Shown here one piece after another: positions 1 through 12,317 of a stretch of 64,000 nt of DNA. How positions within the stretch are numbered: the stretch's first letter is position 1; each line of letters begins with the position of its first letter. A program made the translations under genes and the position numbers. The notes below the pieces were generated by a model that made no database searches, was not told where the DNA came from, and worked only from the letters and a program-made list of their open reading frames with translations. This DNA comes from Ryuthela nishihirai (lineage: Eukaryota > Arthropoda > Arachnida > Araneae > Heptathelidae). The stretch is taken from positions 620,001 through 684,000 of the forward strand of contig JAWZYU010000125.1 of the NCBI GenBank assembly GCA_038380435.1. Reading direction: 5' to 3'.

Positions 1-197
1 AGAGAAGATTGGGGGAGGGGACCTGTCGTATTTTGTGGGGAGGGGCGAACACAGATTCTTACTTCGTCACGTGTAATTTACGTATATTGCTGACTGAACT
101 GCGCCGTATGTCGTTGAGCTAGATTACATAAATTTCGCTCTTTAGCAGAGGACATCAACTAGTCCCTTAATTACCTTCATCCTTACTTAAGTGCGTA

Positions 198-399
198 GCC
201 GTCCCATGACCGAGTGGTTAGCGCGCTTGGCTACTGATCTAAGGGACCTGGGTTCGAGCCCCGGGTAAGGCATGGATGTTCGTGTCGTCTTTCTGCTGAG
301 GGCCTGCCATCCTCTCAGATCTTCTACTATGGCATATAAACTGGCAGGCTCCTGTCAGACCTCTGTGGCAAGCAGCTGCTTGAGGGGGTATTTATTTAT
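198..399 (+). repeat. SINE-B copy
   Basis: It starts with a Ser/Leu-tRNA-like head (gaccGAGTGGTTAGC box A region, GGTTCGAGCCC box B) and ends in the family's gaggggg(tattt)n tail. Imperfect 11-bp flanking repeats (ttacttaagtg at 183, ttacttagatg at 400) look like an aged target-site duplication. Confidence 0.85.
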
Positions 400-564
400 T
401 TACTTAGATGAAATCACAGGCTCGCGGATTGTTACACCCGTACCGATATATGCCTCAGACTTGCTGCGCCAAGTGATGTGTAGAAAGGTGTCCAATAATT
501 CAAGGATGAGAGTAGTATATGGACGACAGAGTTTATTTATATTTAAATAAATTACATGCTGGGG

Positions 565-948
565 TTGGGATGTTTTACCTCTGAGCGGCACTTTTTTTGC
601 ACACCATGGGCTAAATGGCCAGGTCACATGGACCCCGAAGGGTTAGAGAAGGTTGTTGGAGGGGACCCACTGGAAGAGCTGTTGAGAGACAGATGGTAGC
701 CTCCCGTCAAGGCCATCCAGTAAGCTTTTTAAAGTGCACAGGGTATGGCTCTCCCGCACACGGGGCTACGGTTTAACGTCCCATCCGACGGACGGCAGCC
801 TTTCCAAGCCCATCGATGTCCTCTACTGACCTTGGGCAGGGCGGGGAATTTCGCGGAGAAAAATCTCAACGCTGACCCAGCTGGGACTCGAACCTGGGAA
901 CTACAGATTACGAACCTTGCGCGCTACCGACTGAGCCACCCCCGCCCC
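565..948 (-). repeat. SINE-A copy, full length
   Basis: The tail (gttgggatgttttacc) is on the left and the head (gactgagccacccccgcccc) on the right. It is flanked by ACAYGCTGGGG at 554-564 and 949-959. Small frame-like ORFs across it are by-products of the repeat. Confidence 0.9.
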
Positions 949-959
949 ACACGCTGGGG

Positions 960-1670
960 ATGCTTTCGGTTCCGTGGGCCTTCGCTGCTTTGCTACTGCA
1001 AACATTCATACAATGAGGTGGGAATGAGCACTTCACAGATTCTCTTTACAGACCTGAAACTCAGCGAGAGGATTTTTAATCCTTGCCTACAACCTGGTTT
1101 TCACAGAACCGTACCTCAATTTACACAGAACCGTATCTTGGTTGACACAGAATCGAACCCTCTCCTTAAAGTTTTATTTTTGAGCAGGAGTAGCTTCCCT
1201 TGACGCGTGTTCAAACGTCCTTTCTGTTTGATAGCGACAGAGGAAGTGTCGTCTGCTGTTGAATGGTCCCTCTTCAATGACTCTTTAAATATTGATCGGA
1301 GATTGTTGAAAATTGACACTGTCACATTTGCCTCCAATTTGATGAAATTTTAAAAAAACGTCATACAAACTTCAGATATTTAATTTATGTTAGTGAACAA
1401 ATTGTTACAAGAGTTGTGTTTTATCTATTGATGTTTTTTCACAAGTGTCAAAAGTTGAAGATAAATGCTTCAACTTCCATTCATTCTTTAAATATTAAAC
1501 GAATATTACGGGAAATATATTTAGAGAGATTTGAGTGACATCTACAATTTATCGCCAATAACAGTTTTTGCGTAAAAGGTTTATTTTCAATGTTAGGGAG
1601 CTTTGAAAGTGATTTTCCATTCACATAACATGGAAGTGTCAGGACACTTTTTTCAACCTAGTGTTTATGG
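960..1670. other. AT-rich presumed intron, nothing recognised
   Basis: No repeat from the families in this window and no exon-like ORF with splice sites is visible. Three copies of a cacagaaccgta-type phrase occur around 1100-1150, a minor local duplication. Confidence 0.5.
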
Positions 1671-1674
1671 GTAG

Positions 1675-2169
1675 GAAGGGATCCACAGGAGAGCTGCTAG
1701 GAGACAGATGGCGACCTCCCGTTAAGGCCATCCAGTGTGTTCTTTAACATGCGCAGGGTATGGCTGTACCGTATAGCCACGATGGATAGCGGCCTTTCCA
1801 AACCGATAGTTGTCCCTACAGTTTGGAAAGGCCAGGAAGTGAACCAAACTGTAGGGACGCTACTGACTGAGTCCCCCCCCCCCCCCATTGAAAACAGAAA
1901 CGATGCCGCACACTAGGAGAGCTGCTAGGAGACAGATGGCGACCTCCCGTTAAGGCCATCCAGTGTGTTCTTTAACATGCGCAGGGTATGGCTGTACCGT
2001 ATAGCCACGACGGATAGCGGCCTTTCCAAACCGATAGTTGTCCCCTACTTACCGAGGGCAGGGCGGGGAGTTTTACGGATACAAATCTCAACGCTGGCTT
2101 AGGTGGAACTCGAACCTCGGAATTCCAGATTACAAGCCTGATGCGCTACCGACTGAGCCACTCCCGCCC
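1675..2169 (-). repeat. Diverged SINE-A with 228-bp tandem duplication
   Basis: The body segment 1686-1816 recurs at 1914-2047 with one substitution and one indel, although both differ strongly from other SINE-A copies; the duplication is therefore recent in an old copy. The left unit contains an inverted repeat (gtccctacagtttgg ... ccaaactgtagggac, about 1809-1858). The right unit ends in a recognisable head at 2169. Confidence 0.8.
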
Positions 2170-3800
2170 CAGTTCAATGCAGAATCTAATGATTTTATCT
2201 TGCAGCTTAACGACCTATTCGCAAACCGTGAGGCCGCTGTTGTTCCCTGACAAACAGGTTGCTCGACTTAGGAGACACCGTGTCCTTTACAGCGTCTTGG
2301 GTAGGATCGTTTATGTTGTCTCAATTAACCTTACGAAATCGATACTTTGGAACTGCCAAAGGTCTTTCCTGTAATTACAGTTCCTTAGCTAGGCTACTTG
2401 CTCCTTATTGCCGTTCTTGTTCGGGCACATCTGGCCTTGTTCTCACGTGAGCAAAGCCCGATATTCACAATGTCCGAACTTTTCGTAATCTTCCGATGAA
2501 TATTATTAACTTGCATCATTTTGGATCAACGTCTGTGTTGAGACAGTAACCAAAAATAAATGGCGTTATTGGCTCCAGCGATCCGAAGCTTTTGAAAGGA
2601 TGCAATTATGAGATAATAAAGATGCAATTTCTAGACTATGGAGATACAATTTCGAAAGAGCGACGTTTCTCTTTCAAAACTAGTTTTAAATAAGATATAA
2701 AATTAATAGCGGTAGCAGATACTTCTGATTGTATTTAAATGTCAGCAGGAATTTATTTTCTCGTTAACTTTAAATGAAACGTTGCCTGTGATTTACGAAA
2801 AGTTCCAATGTTTCTGAAGATTATTAGAAAAATTTATTTTAACAAAGGCAGCAGCATTTACTCTGACATTCATTTCAAATGTGAAATTACTGGAATTAAA
2901 AATTATATTAAGCTTTGTTAATGATATCGTAATTATTTAGCAAATGTGAATAATACTTGAAAAAATTTATTAAATAATAGTTATTGATAATGATGAATTC
3001 CAAATTGCAACTAATTATAATTAGATTTAATCCGTTTTCTCAGTGGGCAGGGACGTAGTTAAGGGGAGGTTTGGGAGGGAAATTCAACCCCCATTGTATA
3101 AGTTCCATTTTTTTTGCATTTGTATGCTTTTGAAACTTTTAGGAACTATCGGATATTGCGACTTGATAGAACTGAGTTGCTCAGAGACGCTGAGCCTTCG
3201 GTGTCCTTGTGACCTGACAATTTAGCCAATGTGTTCAAAAAGTACCGCTCAGAGAACCCAACACCACCCATTGAATATATTCCACAAACAAAGCAGTAGC
3301 TAAAAGAAAAACAACTCAAAGACATTGTCAACAAAATTTTGAAAGACTAAACCGAGAACAAACAAAAAACTTTTGAAATGACAATCCAATAAAATTATAA
3401 AGATACAGTGCGCTATTTCAAAGCTTATCTTTTATATATTTTTTGAATAGAAGCATCCTAGTTGATAACACTAGAGAAAAGTATATTCCGGTGTTTTTCT
3501 GTTGTTTATCTGAACTTTTGATTTATTGCTGATTCTGCCACAAATCTAGGGATCGGCGAAAGATCGTGTTTATCATAAACCATGGTACTGCCACAGCTGA
3601 TCAGAGAATTTGATCCTGAAATGTTGGAAGCCTTTCATATTAATTTGGGAGCAATGACAAGAAATTGGAGACACTTAGAGGATGATGGGTTTCAGAATCA
3701 TATGATAGATAGTCAACTTGTTATTGATTGATGGATTGGAATTTCTAGAGATAAATGAATGCAACTTGAACTGCATTTCACGAGCCTTTGTGGACAACAG
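2170..3800. other. AT-rich presumed intron with no clear feature
   Basis: A degraded SINE-A tail-like stretch (ttgctcagagacgctgagcc ... ttgtgacctg) lies near 3176-3235. The remainder shows no coding or repeat signal that I can support. Confidence 0.45.
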
Positions 3801-3802
3801 AG

Positions 3803-4591
3803 TTGGGTTGGGTTGTTTTATCATTGAGCGGTACTTTTTTGCTCACCATGGGCTAAATGACCAGGTCACAAGGACCCCGAAAGCTCAGAGAAGGTTGGGG
3901 GAGGGGACTCACTGAAACAGCTGTTGGGAGACAGATGGTAGTCTCCCGTCAAGGCCATCCAGCGTGTTCTTTAACGTGCACAGGGTATGGCTCTCCCGTA
4001 CACGGAGCCACGGCTTAACGTCCCATCCGACGGGCGGCGGCCTTTCCAAGCCCATCGGTGTCCCCTACTGACCGTGGGCAGGGCGGAGGAATTTTGCGGA
4101 GATAAATCTCAACGCTGACCGAGCTGGGACTCGAACCTGGGAACTGCAGATTACGAGCCTGGCGCGCTACCGACTGAGCCACCCCGCCCCCGTGCACAGG
4201 GTATGGCTCTCCCGTACACGGGACCACGGCTTAACGTCCCATCCGACGGGCGGCGGCCTTTCCAAGCCCATCGGTGTCCCCTACTGACCGTGGGCAGGGC
4301 GGGGAATTTTTGCGGAGATAAATCTCAACGCTGACCCAGCTGGGACTCGAACCTGGGAACTGCAGATTACGAGCCTGGCGCGCTACCGACTGAGACACCC
4401 CCGCCCCCGTGCACAGGGTATGGCTCTCCCGCACACGGGGACACGGCTTAACGTCCCGTCCGACGGACGGTGGCCTTTCGAAGCTCATCGAGGGCGGGGA
4501 GTTTTGCGGAGATAAATCTCAACGCTGACTCATCTGGGACTCGAACCTGGGAACTGCAGATTACGAGCCTGGCACGTTACTGACTGAGCCC
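3803..4591 (-). repeat. SINE-A with two extra tandem head units
   Basis: A complete copy (3803-4190) is followed by two further copies of its head half, each starting cgtgcacagggtatgg (3975, 4191, 4408; period 216-217). The last unit has an internal deletion near 4485. Each unit has its own tRNA-like head ending in ccgcccc, so the locus carries three potential Pol III promoters reading leftward. Confidence 0.88.
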
Positions 4592-4688
4592 CCCCCCCAT
4601 TGAAAACGGAAACGATGTCTTCATCTTATCTGAGCTTTGAGTTGAACGCGACTCCAAGATATTTTGATGGATCCTTCTGCCCTAGGGG

Positions 4689-5060
4689 AACGTGTTATCT
4701 CAGCTGGTAGCGCGCCAGGCCCGTAATCTGCAGTTCCCAGGTTCGATTTTCGCCTTGGCCAGCGTTGAGGTTTATCTGTTCGAAACTTCCCACATTGCCT
4801 TCGGTCAGTAGGGGACACCAATGGGTCTGGAAGGGTCACCGTCCGTCGGATGGGACGTTAAGCCGTTGCCCCGTGGGCGTGAGAGCCATACCCTGTGCAC
4901 ATTAAAGAACATGTTGTGTGGCCTTGACTGGACTGGAGGCTACATATGTCTCCCAGCAGCTGTTCCAGTGGATCCCCTTCCCCCTACTTTCTTGGAGCCT
5001 TGTGACCTGTCTGTTTTTAGCCCATTGTGCACAAAAAAGTGCCCCTCAAAGATCAAGAAA
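4689..5060 (+). repeat. SINE-A copy, diverged
   Basis: The head begins ctcagctggtagcgcgccagg and the tail ends at cacaaaaaagtgcccctcaaag. Box B is altered (GGTTCGATTTT), so Pol III activity is unlikely. No TSD found. Confidence 0.85.
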
Positions 5061-5194
5061 TCTTATTGTTTTGTATCTAACGAAAATAATTCTCATAGCG
5101 ATGAATCCTAACCAAAATGCTTCCAGAAACTCATTAGCAGTATTATACAAAGAAATGTATACTCCACTTCAGAGTCCTTTTCCCCTTTCCCGAA

Positions 5195-5582
5195 GGGGCG
5201 GGGGTGGCTCAGTCGGTAGCGCGCCAGGCTCGTAATCTGTAGTTCCCAGGTTCGAGTCCCAGCTGGGTGGGCATTGAGATTTATCTCCGTAAAATTCCCC
5301 GCCCTGCCCACGGTCAGTAGGGGACACCGATGGGCTTGGAAAGGCCGCCGTCCGTCGGATGGGACGTTAAGCCGTGGCCCCGTGTGCGGGAGAGCCATAC
5401 CCTGTGCACGTTAAAGATCACGCTGGATGGCCTTGACGGGAGGCTACCATCTGTCTCCCAACAGCTGTTCCAGTGGGTCCCCTCCCACAACCTTCACTGA
5501 GCCTTCGGGGTCCATGTGACCTGGCCATTTAGCCCATGGTGAGCAAAAAAGTGCCGCTCAGAGGTAAAACAACTCAACTCAA
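5195..5582 (+). repeat. SINE-A copy, full length; reference copy
   Basis: This is a good model for the family: a tRNA-like head of about 70 bp, a unique body of about 300 bp containing gacaccgatgggcttgg and ctgtctcccaacagctg, and a tail gaggtaaaacaactcaa. It is flanked by perfect 12-bp repeats CCCTTTCCCGAA (5183-5194, 5583-5594), so it was inserted by target-primed reverse transcription. The anticodon position reads CGT within ctCGTaatc; the rest of the arm resembles elongator tRNA-Met. Confidence 0.95.
5205..5259 (+). promoter_or_regulatory. Internal Pol III promoter (A and B boxes) of the SINE-A copy
   Basis: TGGCTCAGTCGG (5205-5216) fits the A-box consensus TRGCNNAGYNGG and GGTTCGAGTCC (5249-5259) fits the B box. 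Their spacing is that of a tRNA gene. Most full-length SINE-A copies in the window keep both boxes. Confidence 0.75.
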
Positions 5583-5739
5583 CCCTTTCCCGAAAACAGC
5601 AAGCTATACAAAAAATAAAACTTAAACTGAAACGACGAAATTCAGCATTAGTTGCTACCGTTCCCTTCATAGCTGCTGAATCATTCTTATTGCCTTTCAG
5701 ACGAAAACGGCAATTATTTTCCCTGAACATCAGCAAAAT

Positions 5740-6940
5740 AATTTTCGCTTAAAGAACGCTTTTGTGGACTCAATTAACCGTCACTGGCATTGGGATTACA
5801 GCACCATTAGACTCCTATACACTTTACAAACACTTCAGTTACCAGCCTTCTAGATGCAACACAGCCCACGCAATATAGAGAAATAAGGTTTGTAATAAAA
5901 TAAAAACCCGACGGTTAGGAATAAGTATTCCAAACGAAAGTTTAATTTTTCCAGAGCAATTAGAACGCCATTTAAAACACCAGAATATTTCTCGGAGCTC
6001 ATTATATCGCATTGATTGAAACCACAACGTTCATTAAGAGTGACTTCACTTCAGGGATTTAAAGCTATTAGCTTATTCTATACTAGTTCTTGAGTCTTGT
6101 TAGCAGATAGGAAGGAATCCTTTCTCGAATATATGTTTTTGCATGATGTAGGATCCAGATGACGTTTAAAAACCAAAAGCGGAAGGAGATTGTGCTTATC
6201 TATGAAAAGAGATGGTTTTTTCTTGAGTAGGAATAATGAAAAGAGCGAAACGATAAAGAATATTTATTGGAATAGTTAGGAGAGCAGTTGGTTAGTTAAA
6301 GGCCAATGCCGATAATGATTAAAGAAAAAATATATAAATTAATTAGCAAAATAAATTACTGGTTGCTATAAATTTAAAATTAATAAATCAGTAAAATATG
6401 TTTATTATTGAAATTGTTATTAAAAAGTTTAATTGATATTTATGTATAATTTTTATTTAACTGACTACAAAAATTAGCCTAAATGACATTTATTACATTA
6501 TTGATTAATAAGTATTATTTTAATTATCGCTAAAAAGTTTAATTAAAATTATATATTTATGAATTACATCGTAAATAGAGAAGAGAACGTATTCGCCGAC
6601 AATGACATCATTACGCCTGATCAGCGAGCTCGGCTATCGCCGTAATCATTCAATCATTCAAGTCATGCGAGTGATGAAGCCAATAGTCAAAATTTGTGGA
6701 CATCGCAAAGATGTTTGATGGAGTCTGGATTCAAAGAATTATCTTCAATCTTATGAGATGATTTATCAGTTTCATCACGATCATCTATAATCATCTGTGA
6801 AAAATAATATGACGAAAACCTTTTCCATTGTTAAAAGCAGTAATTGCATTTGAAGTAAATATGAATATAACCGTAGGTAAAAAAAATTCTTATTCGAGAT
6901 AACGTTTTTGGAAATATCAATTTTTATTGTAAAATGAAAT
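5740..6940. other. AT-rich presumed intron, nothing recognised
   Basis: Long runs of A+T at 6300-6570. No exon, no TIR pair and no SINE are visible. Confidence 0.5.
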
Positions 6941-7093
6941 AATAAATATCTCTTCAAGCAGCTGCTTGCCACAGAGGTCTGACAAGAGACTGTCAAGTTT
7001 ATATGCCATAGTAGAAGGTCTGTGAGGATGGCTGGAGCTCAGCAAAAAGACAACACAAACATCCATGCCTTTCCGGGACTCGAACCCAGGTAT
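6940..7093 (-). repeat. SINE-B copy, head truncated
   Basis: The tail (aataaatatctcttcaagcag) is on the left. The copy ends at the B box (gactcgaacccagg), losing the 5' part of the head. No clear TSD. Confidence 0.85.
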
Positions 7094-7412
7094 GGTTTAA
7101 AAATGTAATGCAAAAAGTTAAACTAGACTAAAATTATCCTAACTTTTATGCTAAGATATTTATTTTAATAAAAGCGGTAGTTATTATAAAGCATATAGTG
7201 TATAACAGCATTCAACGGGCTCAAATAGTTGAAATTTTTCATGTATGTGGAAGTATATATAAATTTATATATGTATTTTTATGTTATGTCTTTACAATAT
7301 AATAGGTATTACAGCAAACTGGAAAAGCTAAGTTTGTGGGTTGTTTATAGGAAAAACGAATTATGTTCATTTGTAAAGTAAGCAATAAAAAAAAGAAAAA
7401 ACGTATTTTATA

Positions 7413-7728
7413 GCTGGGTCAGCGTTGAGATTTATCTTCGCAAAACTCCCTAACCTGTCGTTGGTCAGTAAGGAACATCTATTGACTTGAAAAGGCCGCT
7501 GTCCATCGGATGGGACGTTAAGTCGTGGCCCGTATGCGGAAGAGCCATACCCTGTGTACATTAAAAAACACGCTGGATGACCTTTACGAGAGGCTACCAT
7601 ATGTCTCTCAACAACTCTTCCAGTGGGTCCACTCCCACAACCTTCTCGCAGCCTTCAGGATGCGAGAAGGTCTGGCCATTTAGCCCATTGTGTGCAAAAA
7701 ACTGCCGCTCAGAGGTAAAACAACTCAA
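7413..7728 (+). repeat. SINE-A copy, head missing
   Basis: It starts just after the B box (gctgggtcagcgttgag) and runs to the tail gaggtaaaacaactcaaa. The truncation at the head is the type expected from incomplete reverse transcription. Confidence 0.88.
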
Positions 7729-7730
7729 AC

Positions 7731-7895
7731 CATATTTTTGTAAATATATTTAGCACATTCAGTAAATTTTGTTTATTATCCTGGTCCTCAGTGAGGCTTG
7801 GTGTTTAAAATATATTTGGACACAAAGCTGCTCTGAGGACCTAGAATATGGAGAACATTCACTAAATGTGTTAAAAATGTTTATAAAAATGTGTT
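7731..7895. mobile_element. Foldback MITE-like element
   Basis: The two halves are imperfect inverted repeats of about 60 bp, from tttagcacattcagtaaa on the left to tcactaaatgtgttaaaa on the right, closing on gctgctctgaggacc opposite ggtcctcagtgaggc. There is no coding capacity. Just downstream (7910-7943) is a Tc1-like end, tacactgcctagccaaat followed by tattatgaacacc, whose partner I could not find. Confidence 0.6.
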
Positions 7896-8559
7896 TAAGC
7901 AATGCAATTACACTGCCTAGCCAAATTATTATGAACACCTACGTAATAATACTTCGTCGTATGTCTCACGGTACAGAGTGAGACATAGCTATCGCTAGCT
8001 TTCATCTCTCTCAATTAATGAATATTAATAGCTGTGTTTTGCGTTCAGTTCGTACCAACAAACGCCAGTCCATGTCTGTCAGAGCCTTTTTACCTCCCAA
8101 ATTTGCTACAATTGATGGATGTTTTCAGAAACTCATTGTCATTCTTCATTCACCTAGGATATTGTGCCCCGTGATTTTCTGCTGAGTTCTATCATCTCCA
8201 TTACGGATGCTCCGACCATCGCGCTCCGAAGATGAGCGCCCTTTCAAAGTCAGTCAGATCAGCCTCTTTACCGATTTTTGCACTTTGTTTTATGGCCTTT
8301 ATAGCACTTCGTAGTGACGTAAAATATTAATGTTATTAAAATATTTTGCATTCATTGATATTGTTACAGATTGTTTATACCTTTAATGGTACCAGGCGAA
8401 GTATATACCTTTAAGCTATTATAGCTTATACTGAATTAAAAAAATCTTAGACTAAAATGTAAAGGCGTATAGTTATAGCATTTCCTTAGGTTCGTTGATA
8501 TTCATCCGAAGAAGACATTAAAATTTATAGAATAGATAAAGAATAACTGGAATAATGAT

Positions 8560-8906
8560 TGGGTTGATTTACCTCTGAGCAGCATTTTTTTTTTTGTCCA
8601 CAATGTCTAAATGGCCAGGTGACAAGGACTCCAAATGCTCAAAGGAGAATGGCTGGAGGGGAATCAGTGGACAGATATTAGGGGATAGATGACAGTCTCT
8701 CGTCAAGCCTATCCAGCATGTTCTTTAACGTGCACAGGATATGGCTCTTCTGCACACGGAGTCACGGCTTAAAGTCCCATCCGAACGACGGCGGCCTTTC
8801 CAAGTTCATCGGTGTTTCCTGTTGACAGAGGACAGGACAGAGAGTTTTGCGGAGATAATCCTCAAGCTGTTCCAAGGGGGAATCAAACCTGGAAACTGCA
8901 GATTGA
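8560..8906 (-). repeat. SINE-A copy, diverged, head truncated
   Basis: The tail (ttgggttgatttacctctgagc) starts near 8560 and the similarity stops in the anticodon arm. Many substitutions mark it as one of the older copies. Confidence 0.82.
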
Positions 8907-9215
8907 ATCGAAACCTAACAACTACAACTCAAACCCTCGTTTGCAATGTAGATTCACTAGCATGAATAGATCTACAATAATCATACAAATTTTCCCTGAT
9001 TTCAACTTTCTTGCAAGTTAAAGGGTCCTATTAAAACTCTTGGGAGATTAGGAAAATATGAATCATAAAGTTTTATTAGTACCTATCCAACCCAAGGAGA
9101 ACTTTATAATTAACATTTAAAGAAGGTGAAAGTTGACAGACAAACAGATGAATGAACGGAAGACAAAACAAAAACAACAATAGCTCGTTTTTAAAAGAGA
9201 GCTACGTGTTGTAAG

Positions 9216-9603
9216 TTGGGTTGGGTTGTTTTACCTCTGAGCGGCACTTTTTTGCACACCATGGGCTAAATGGCCAGGTCACATGGACCCCGAAGGCTCA
9301 GAGAAGGTTGGGGGAGGGGACCCACTGGAACAGCTGTTGGGAGACAGATGGTAGCCTCCCGTCAAGGCCATCCAGCGTGTTCTTTAACGTGCACAGTGCA
9401 TGGCTCTCCCACACACGGGGCCACGGCTTAACGTCCCATCCGACGGACGGCGGCCTTTCCAAGCCCATCGGTGTCCCCTACTGACCGTGGGCAGGGCGGG
9501 GAATTTTGCGGAGATAAATCTCAACGCTGACCCAGCTGGGACTCGAACCTGGGAACTACAGATTACGAGCCTGGCGCCCTACCGACTGAGCCACCCCCGC
9601 CCC
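9216..9603 (-). repeat. SINE-A copy, full length
   Basis: Flanked by perfect ACGTGTTGTAAG (9204-9215 and 9604-9615). The body is close to consensus, and the 87-residue ORF over it is simply an open frame of the consensus repeat. Confidence 0.94.
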
Positions 9604-9636
9604 ACGTGTTGTAAGAAAGAGCTAAAAATGATAAAA

Positions 9637-9832
9637 TAAATACCCCCTCAAGCAGCTGATTGCCGAAGAAGTCTGACAGGAGCCTGTCAGCTGTACGCCG
9701 AAGTAGTCGGTTTGTACACCATAGTAGAAGGTCTGTGAGGATGGCAGGACTTTAGCTTAACACAAACATCCATGCCTTACCCGGAACTCGAACCTAGGTC
9801 CCTTTGATCAGTAGCCAAACGCGCTAACCACT
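9637..9832 (-). repeat. SINE-B copy
   Basis: The tail side reads aaataaataccccctcaagc and the head ends in gcgctaaccacta. It contains a small internal duplication around gtacgccgaagtagtcgg. Confidence 0.85.
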
Positions 9833-9839
9833 AAACTTT

Positions 9840-12300
9840 ATTCATTAAACGGAGACTTAATATAGTGTCCAATACATAGAAATCTTTGTTAAAAATCAAT
9901 AGCCATATTCTAAAAGAAAAAAAAAAATAGATAAGATCATGAATAATAAAAATTCTGATTCCAGACCAATTTTTTTTATGAATAGCAAGCTATTTTCTGT
10001 AAAGTACACGCAGCACGGTAATTTTATCGGATTTCTTCTGACTTTGTGGGGGATATATCTGATGTAAAAGACTCTCGTGCTGATGATAATGTGAGACGTC
10101 CAAGACGAAGTTAGTAATGACATTTCCTCGCTTCAGCAACATCTGAAGTCGATGAAAGAAGTATGTTGTGTCCATAATGATATACTGAAAATACGATTTT
10201 CCATTCAATAATAGTGACACCCAAAAATCATTCACAGAGTAAAGAAAGAATAATTTCTTTTTTATTTTATTTTTTTGCCTTTTGAAGTCGCTTTGCATCT
10301 TAAGAATTGGAATTAACTGATTCAGTTTGCGAAGAGCTACTCAGAATAGAGAAAGAAATATTTACTGAGTAGTGATCAATACCTTTTTAGAAATGGATTC
10401 AGGCACTCAGAAGTATAGGAAGATTGCAAAATAATGCTAAGAAAATTCAAATGCAGTAGCATAAAATAAGATGGATATTTGCTTCTGAGGTTAGAACTCA
10501 TGTTGAAATGCTTGATGGCGGATAAAAGAATAATTTTTGTGATGTCATGGGATTTCAGCTAATGATATTCGATTCACAAGAAAAAAAAAAAGCAGTATCC
10601 ACTTAGACTAGCATCTGGTCTTACATATAATAGGAGAACCACCTATATCACATTGGAAACACGTAACAGATATAACACAAAAAAGTTGTGTGGGGACGGT
10701 TGAAAGCCCTTCCTCATCTTTGGGCTTCCTGCTTATCCCAAATAAAAGAATTATTGGTTTTAACATATGCATAAATTTTATTCTAGTCTGATAATTATAG
10801 TTTAATTTCTTAAAATTCAACTGGTAGTTAATTATTTTTAAAAAATACAACAGTTTATTTAAAATATTCATGAAGGGTATAATAAAGTCATTAAAAATTA
10901 CTATATTTCATCCCATTTTAAAATTAGAAAAAAAATTAATCATTTCCTGAAAAGTAACGTGAATATTTTGCTGACTGTATCACAGATAATCCTTTTTCTT
11001 ATACTGAAGAAATCTTCAGCTATTCAAAAACGACGAGTCGACCATTTACATTCTGTATTACGACCACGTCCCCATATGTGATGTGACGATGCTCTCTGGT
11101 TAGAACTATCTAGTTAGGAACTGGGACCAAATAATTCAACAGGATATAGATAACTGGAAAACGGAAAAAAAATGAAATTGGGTGCCTGAAATTCAGCTTC
11201 CTCCAATCTGAAAATAACTAAACAGAAAAAAATTTGTAATATAAATAGGCATTTCGTTTAAAACTACATAGGTAGTTAATTATTTTTGAAATTCTGTAAT
11301 AAATTTTAAAATATTCAACAATATTTTACAAATTTAGTATACTAGTTTAAATTCTAGGTACAGAATTTATAAATATTGCACATATTTCCCCTTTTATCTG
11401 ACAGCTGTCCAGATCTGGTCCTGATGTCCTTGCTGCTGTTCGTTCAGGTTCAATTAAATACCTCAATTAACATACCCCCTCCGCCTCTCTCCGCTCCTCT
11501 CTCTTCATCAAGTTTTCTATATCCGGCGGTACTGATTGCTCGTGCACTTGATTTGTAAGCCTCTTTTTCAAGCTTGTAAAAAAATTAAAGTCTAACATGG
11601 AATTTTCTCTCTAATCTTCCTTTTTTTTTTGAGGCTCATTAATCCTTAAGGTTTTAATAGAGACTTAGCTACCGCCAGTGTTTTTGTGCAACCTTGACTT
11701 CTTTTGTTGTAAAATCCAGGATGGCAGAAATAATTAATGAAACTTTCCGTCGTCCATTGATTTGAAAGATAATTCATTGTCTTACAAAAGTAGTCCATTG
11801 TCCTCTTTGTTTATTTTTTTAATGAGCGAAAATTGTTAGGCGACGTGTCGATAGGTGAGAGCGCTGATTTGAAAATAAGCTAATTGAGAGGGTGAGTGTT
11901 ATGAATTTTTCGCTGTATATATAAATTCTCTGTGTAACCCTTCATCGCCAATCTCTCCGAAAGAGTGCATACATATACATGTATTGTATCAAGAAATCTA
12001 ACATATTCCCTAACATGCACTGGATTTGGCAAATAGTCCTACCTGAACCCGAAACCGTCGGATGTCACTGTTCTAATATAACCATTTACACTGGAAGATA
12101 GAACTGCGCACCTAGGTTGGATTGTTTGATCTGTAAACGTCAAAACCGTGGCAGAGATTGTCATTGACTCGATTGAGTTAAGACCTGGAATGAACGTTGC
12201 TTGACTTAACTGACTTAAAATCACAGGTGATTAATATCTGATGAATTCGGGAGTGGAGAGGGGGTACAATTGGTTCCAAAGAATACGGTGCGAAGAGGGT
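9840..12300. other. AT-rich presumed intron, nothing recognised
   Basis: No SINE lies in this 2.4-kb stretch, one of the longest SINE-free parts of the window. ORFs on both strands (for example 9990-10298) lack family resemblance and splice context. A long pyrimidine stretch sits at about 11480-11520. Confidence 0.5.
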
Positions 12301-12317
12301 TCTGGCCTTAGACTACA

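Noticed and set aside
198..280. Functional tRNA gene from the A/B boxes
   Set aside because: The same sequence recurs 14 times with a common body and tail, so it is a SINE head; the anticodon stem is also irregular.
7910..8560. Complete Tc1 element starting at the tacactgcctagccaaat end
   Set aside because: No matching inverted end or transposase remnant is found downstream.
9990..10298. 102-codon - strand ORF
   Set aside because: AT-driven composition, no family resemblance, no splice sites or repeat context.
11376..11558. Possible exon with a Pro-rich segment
   Set aside because: No acceptor/donor pair in a useful phase and no TBC similarity; a weak resemblance to LINE endonuclease sequence was not convincing.
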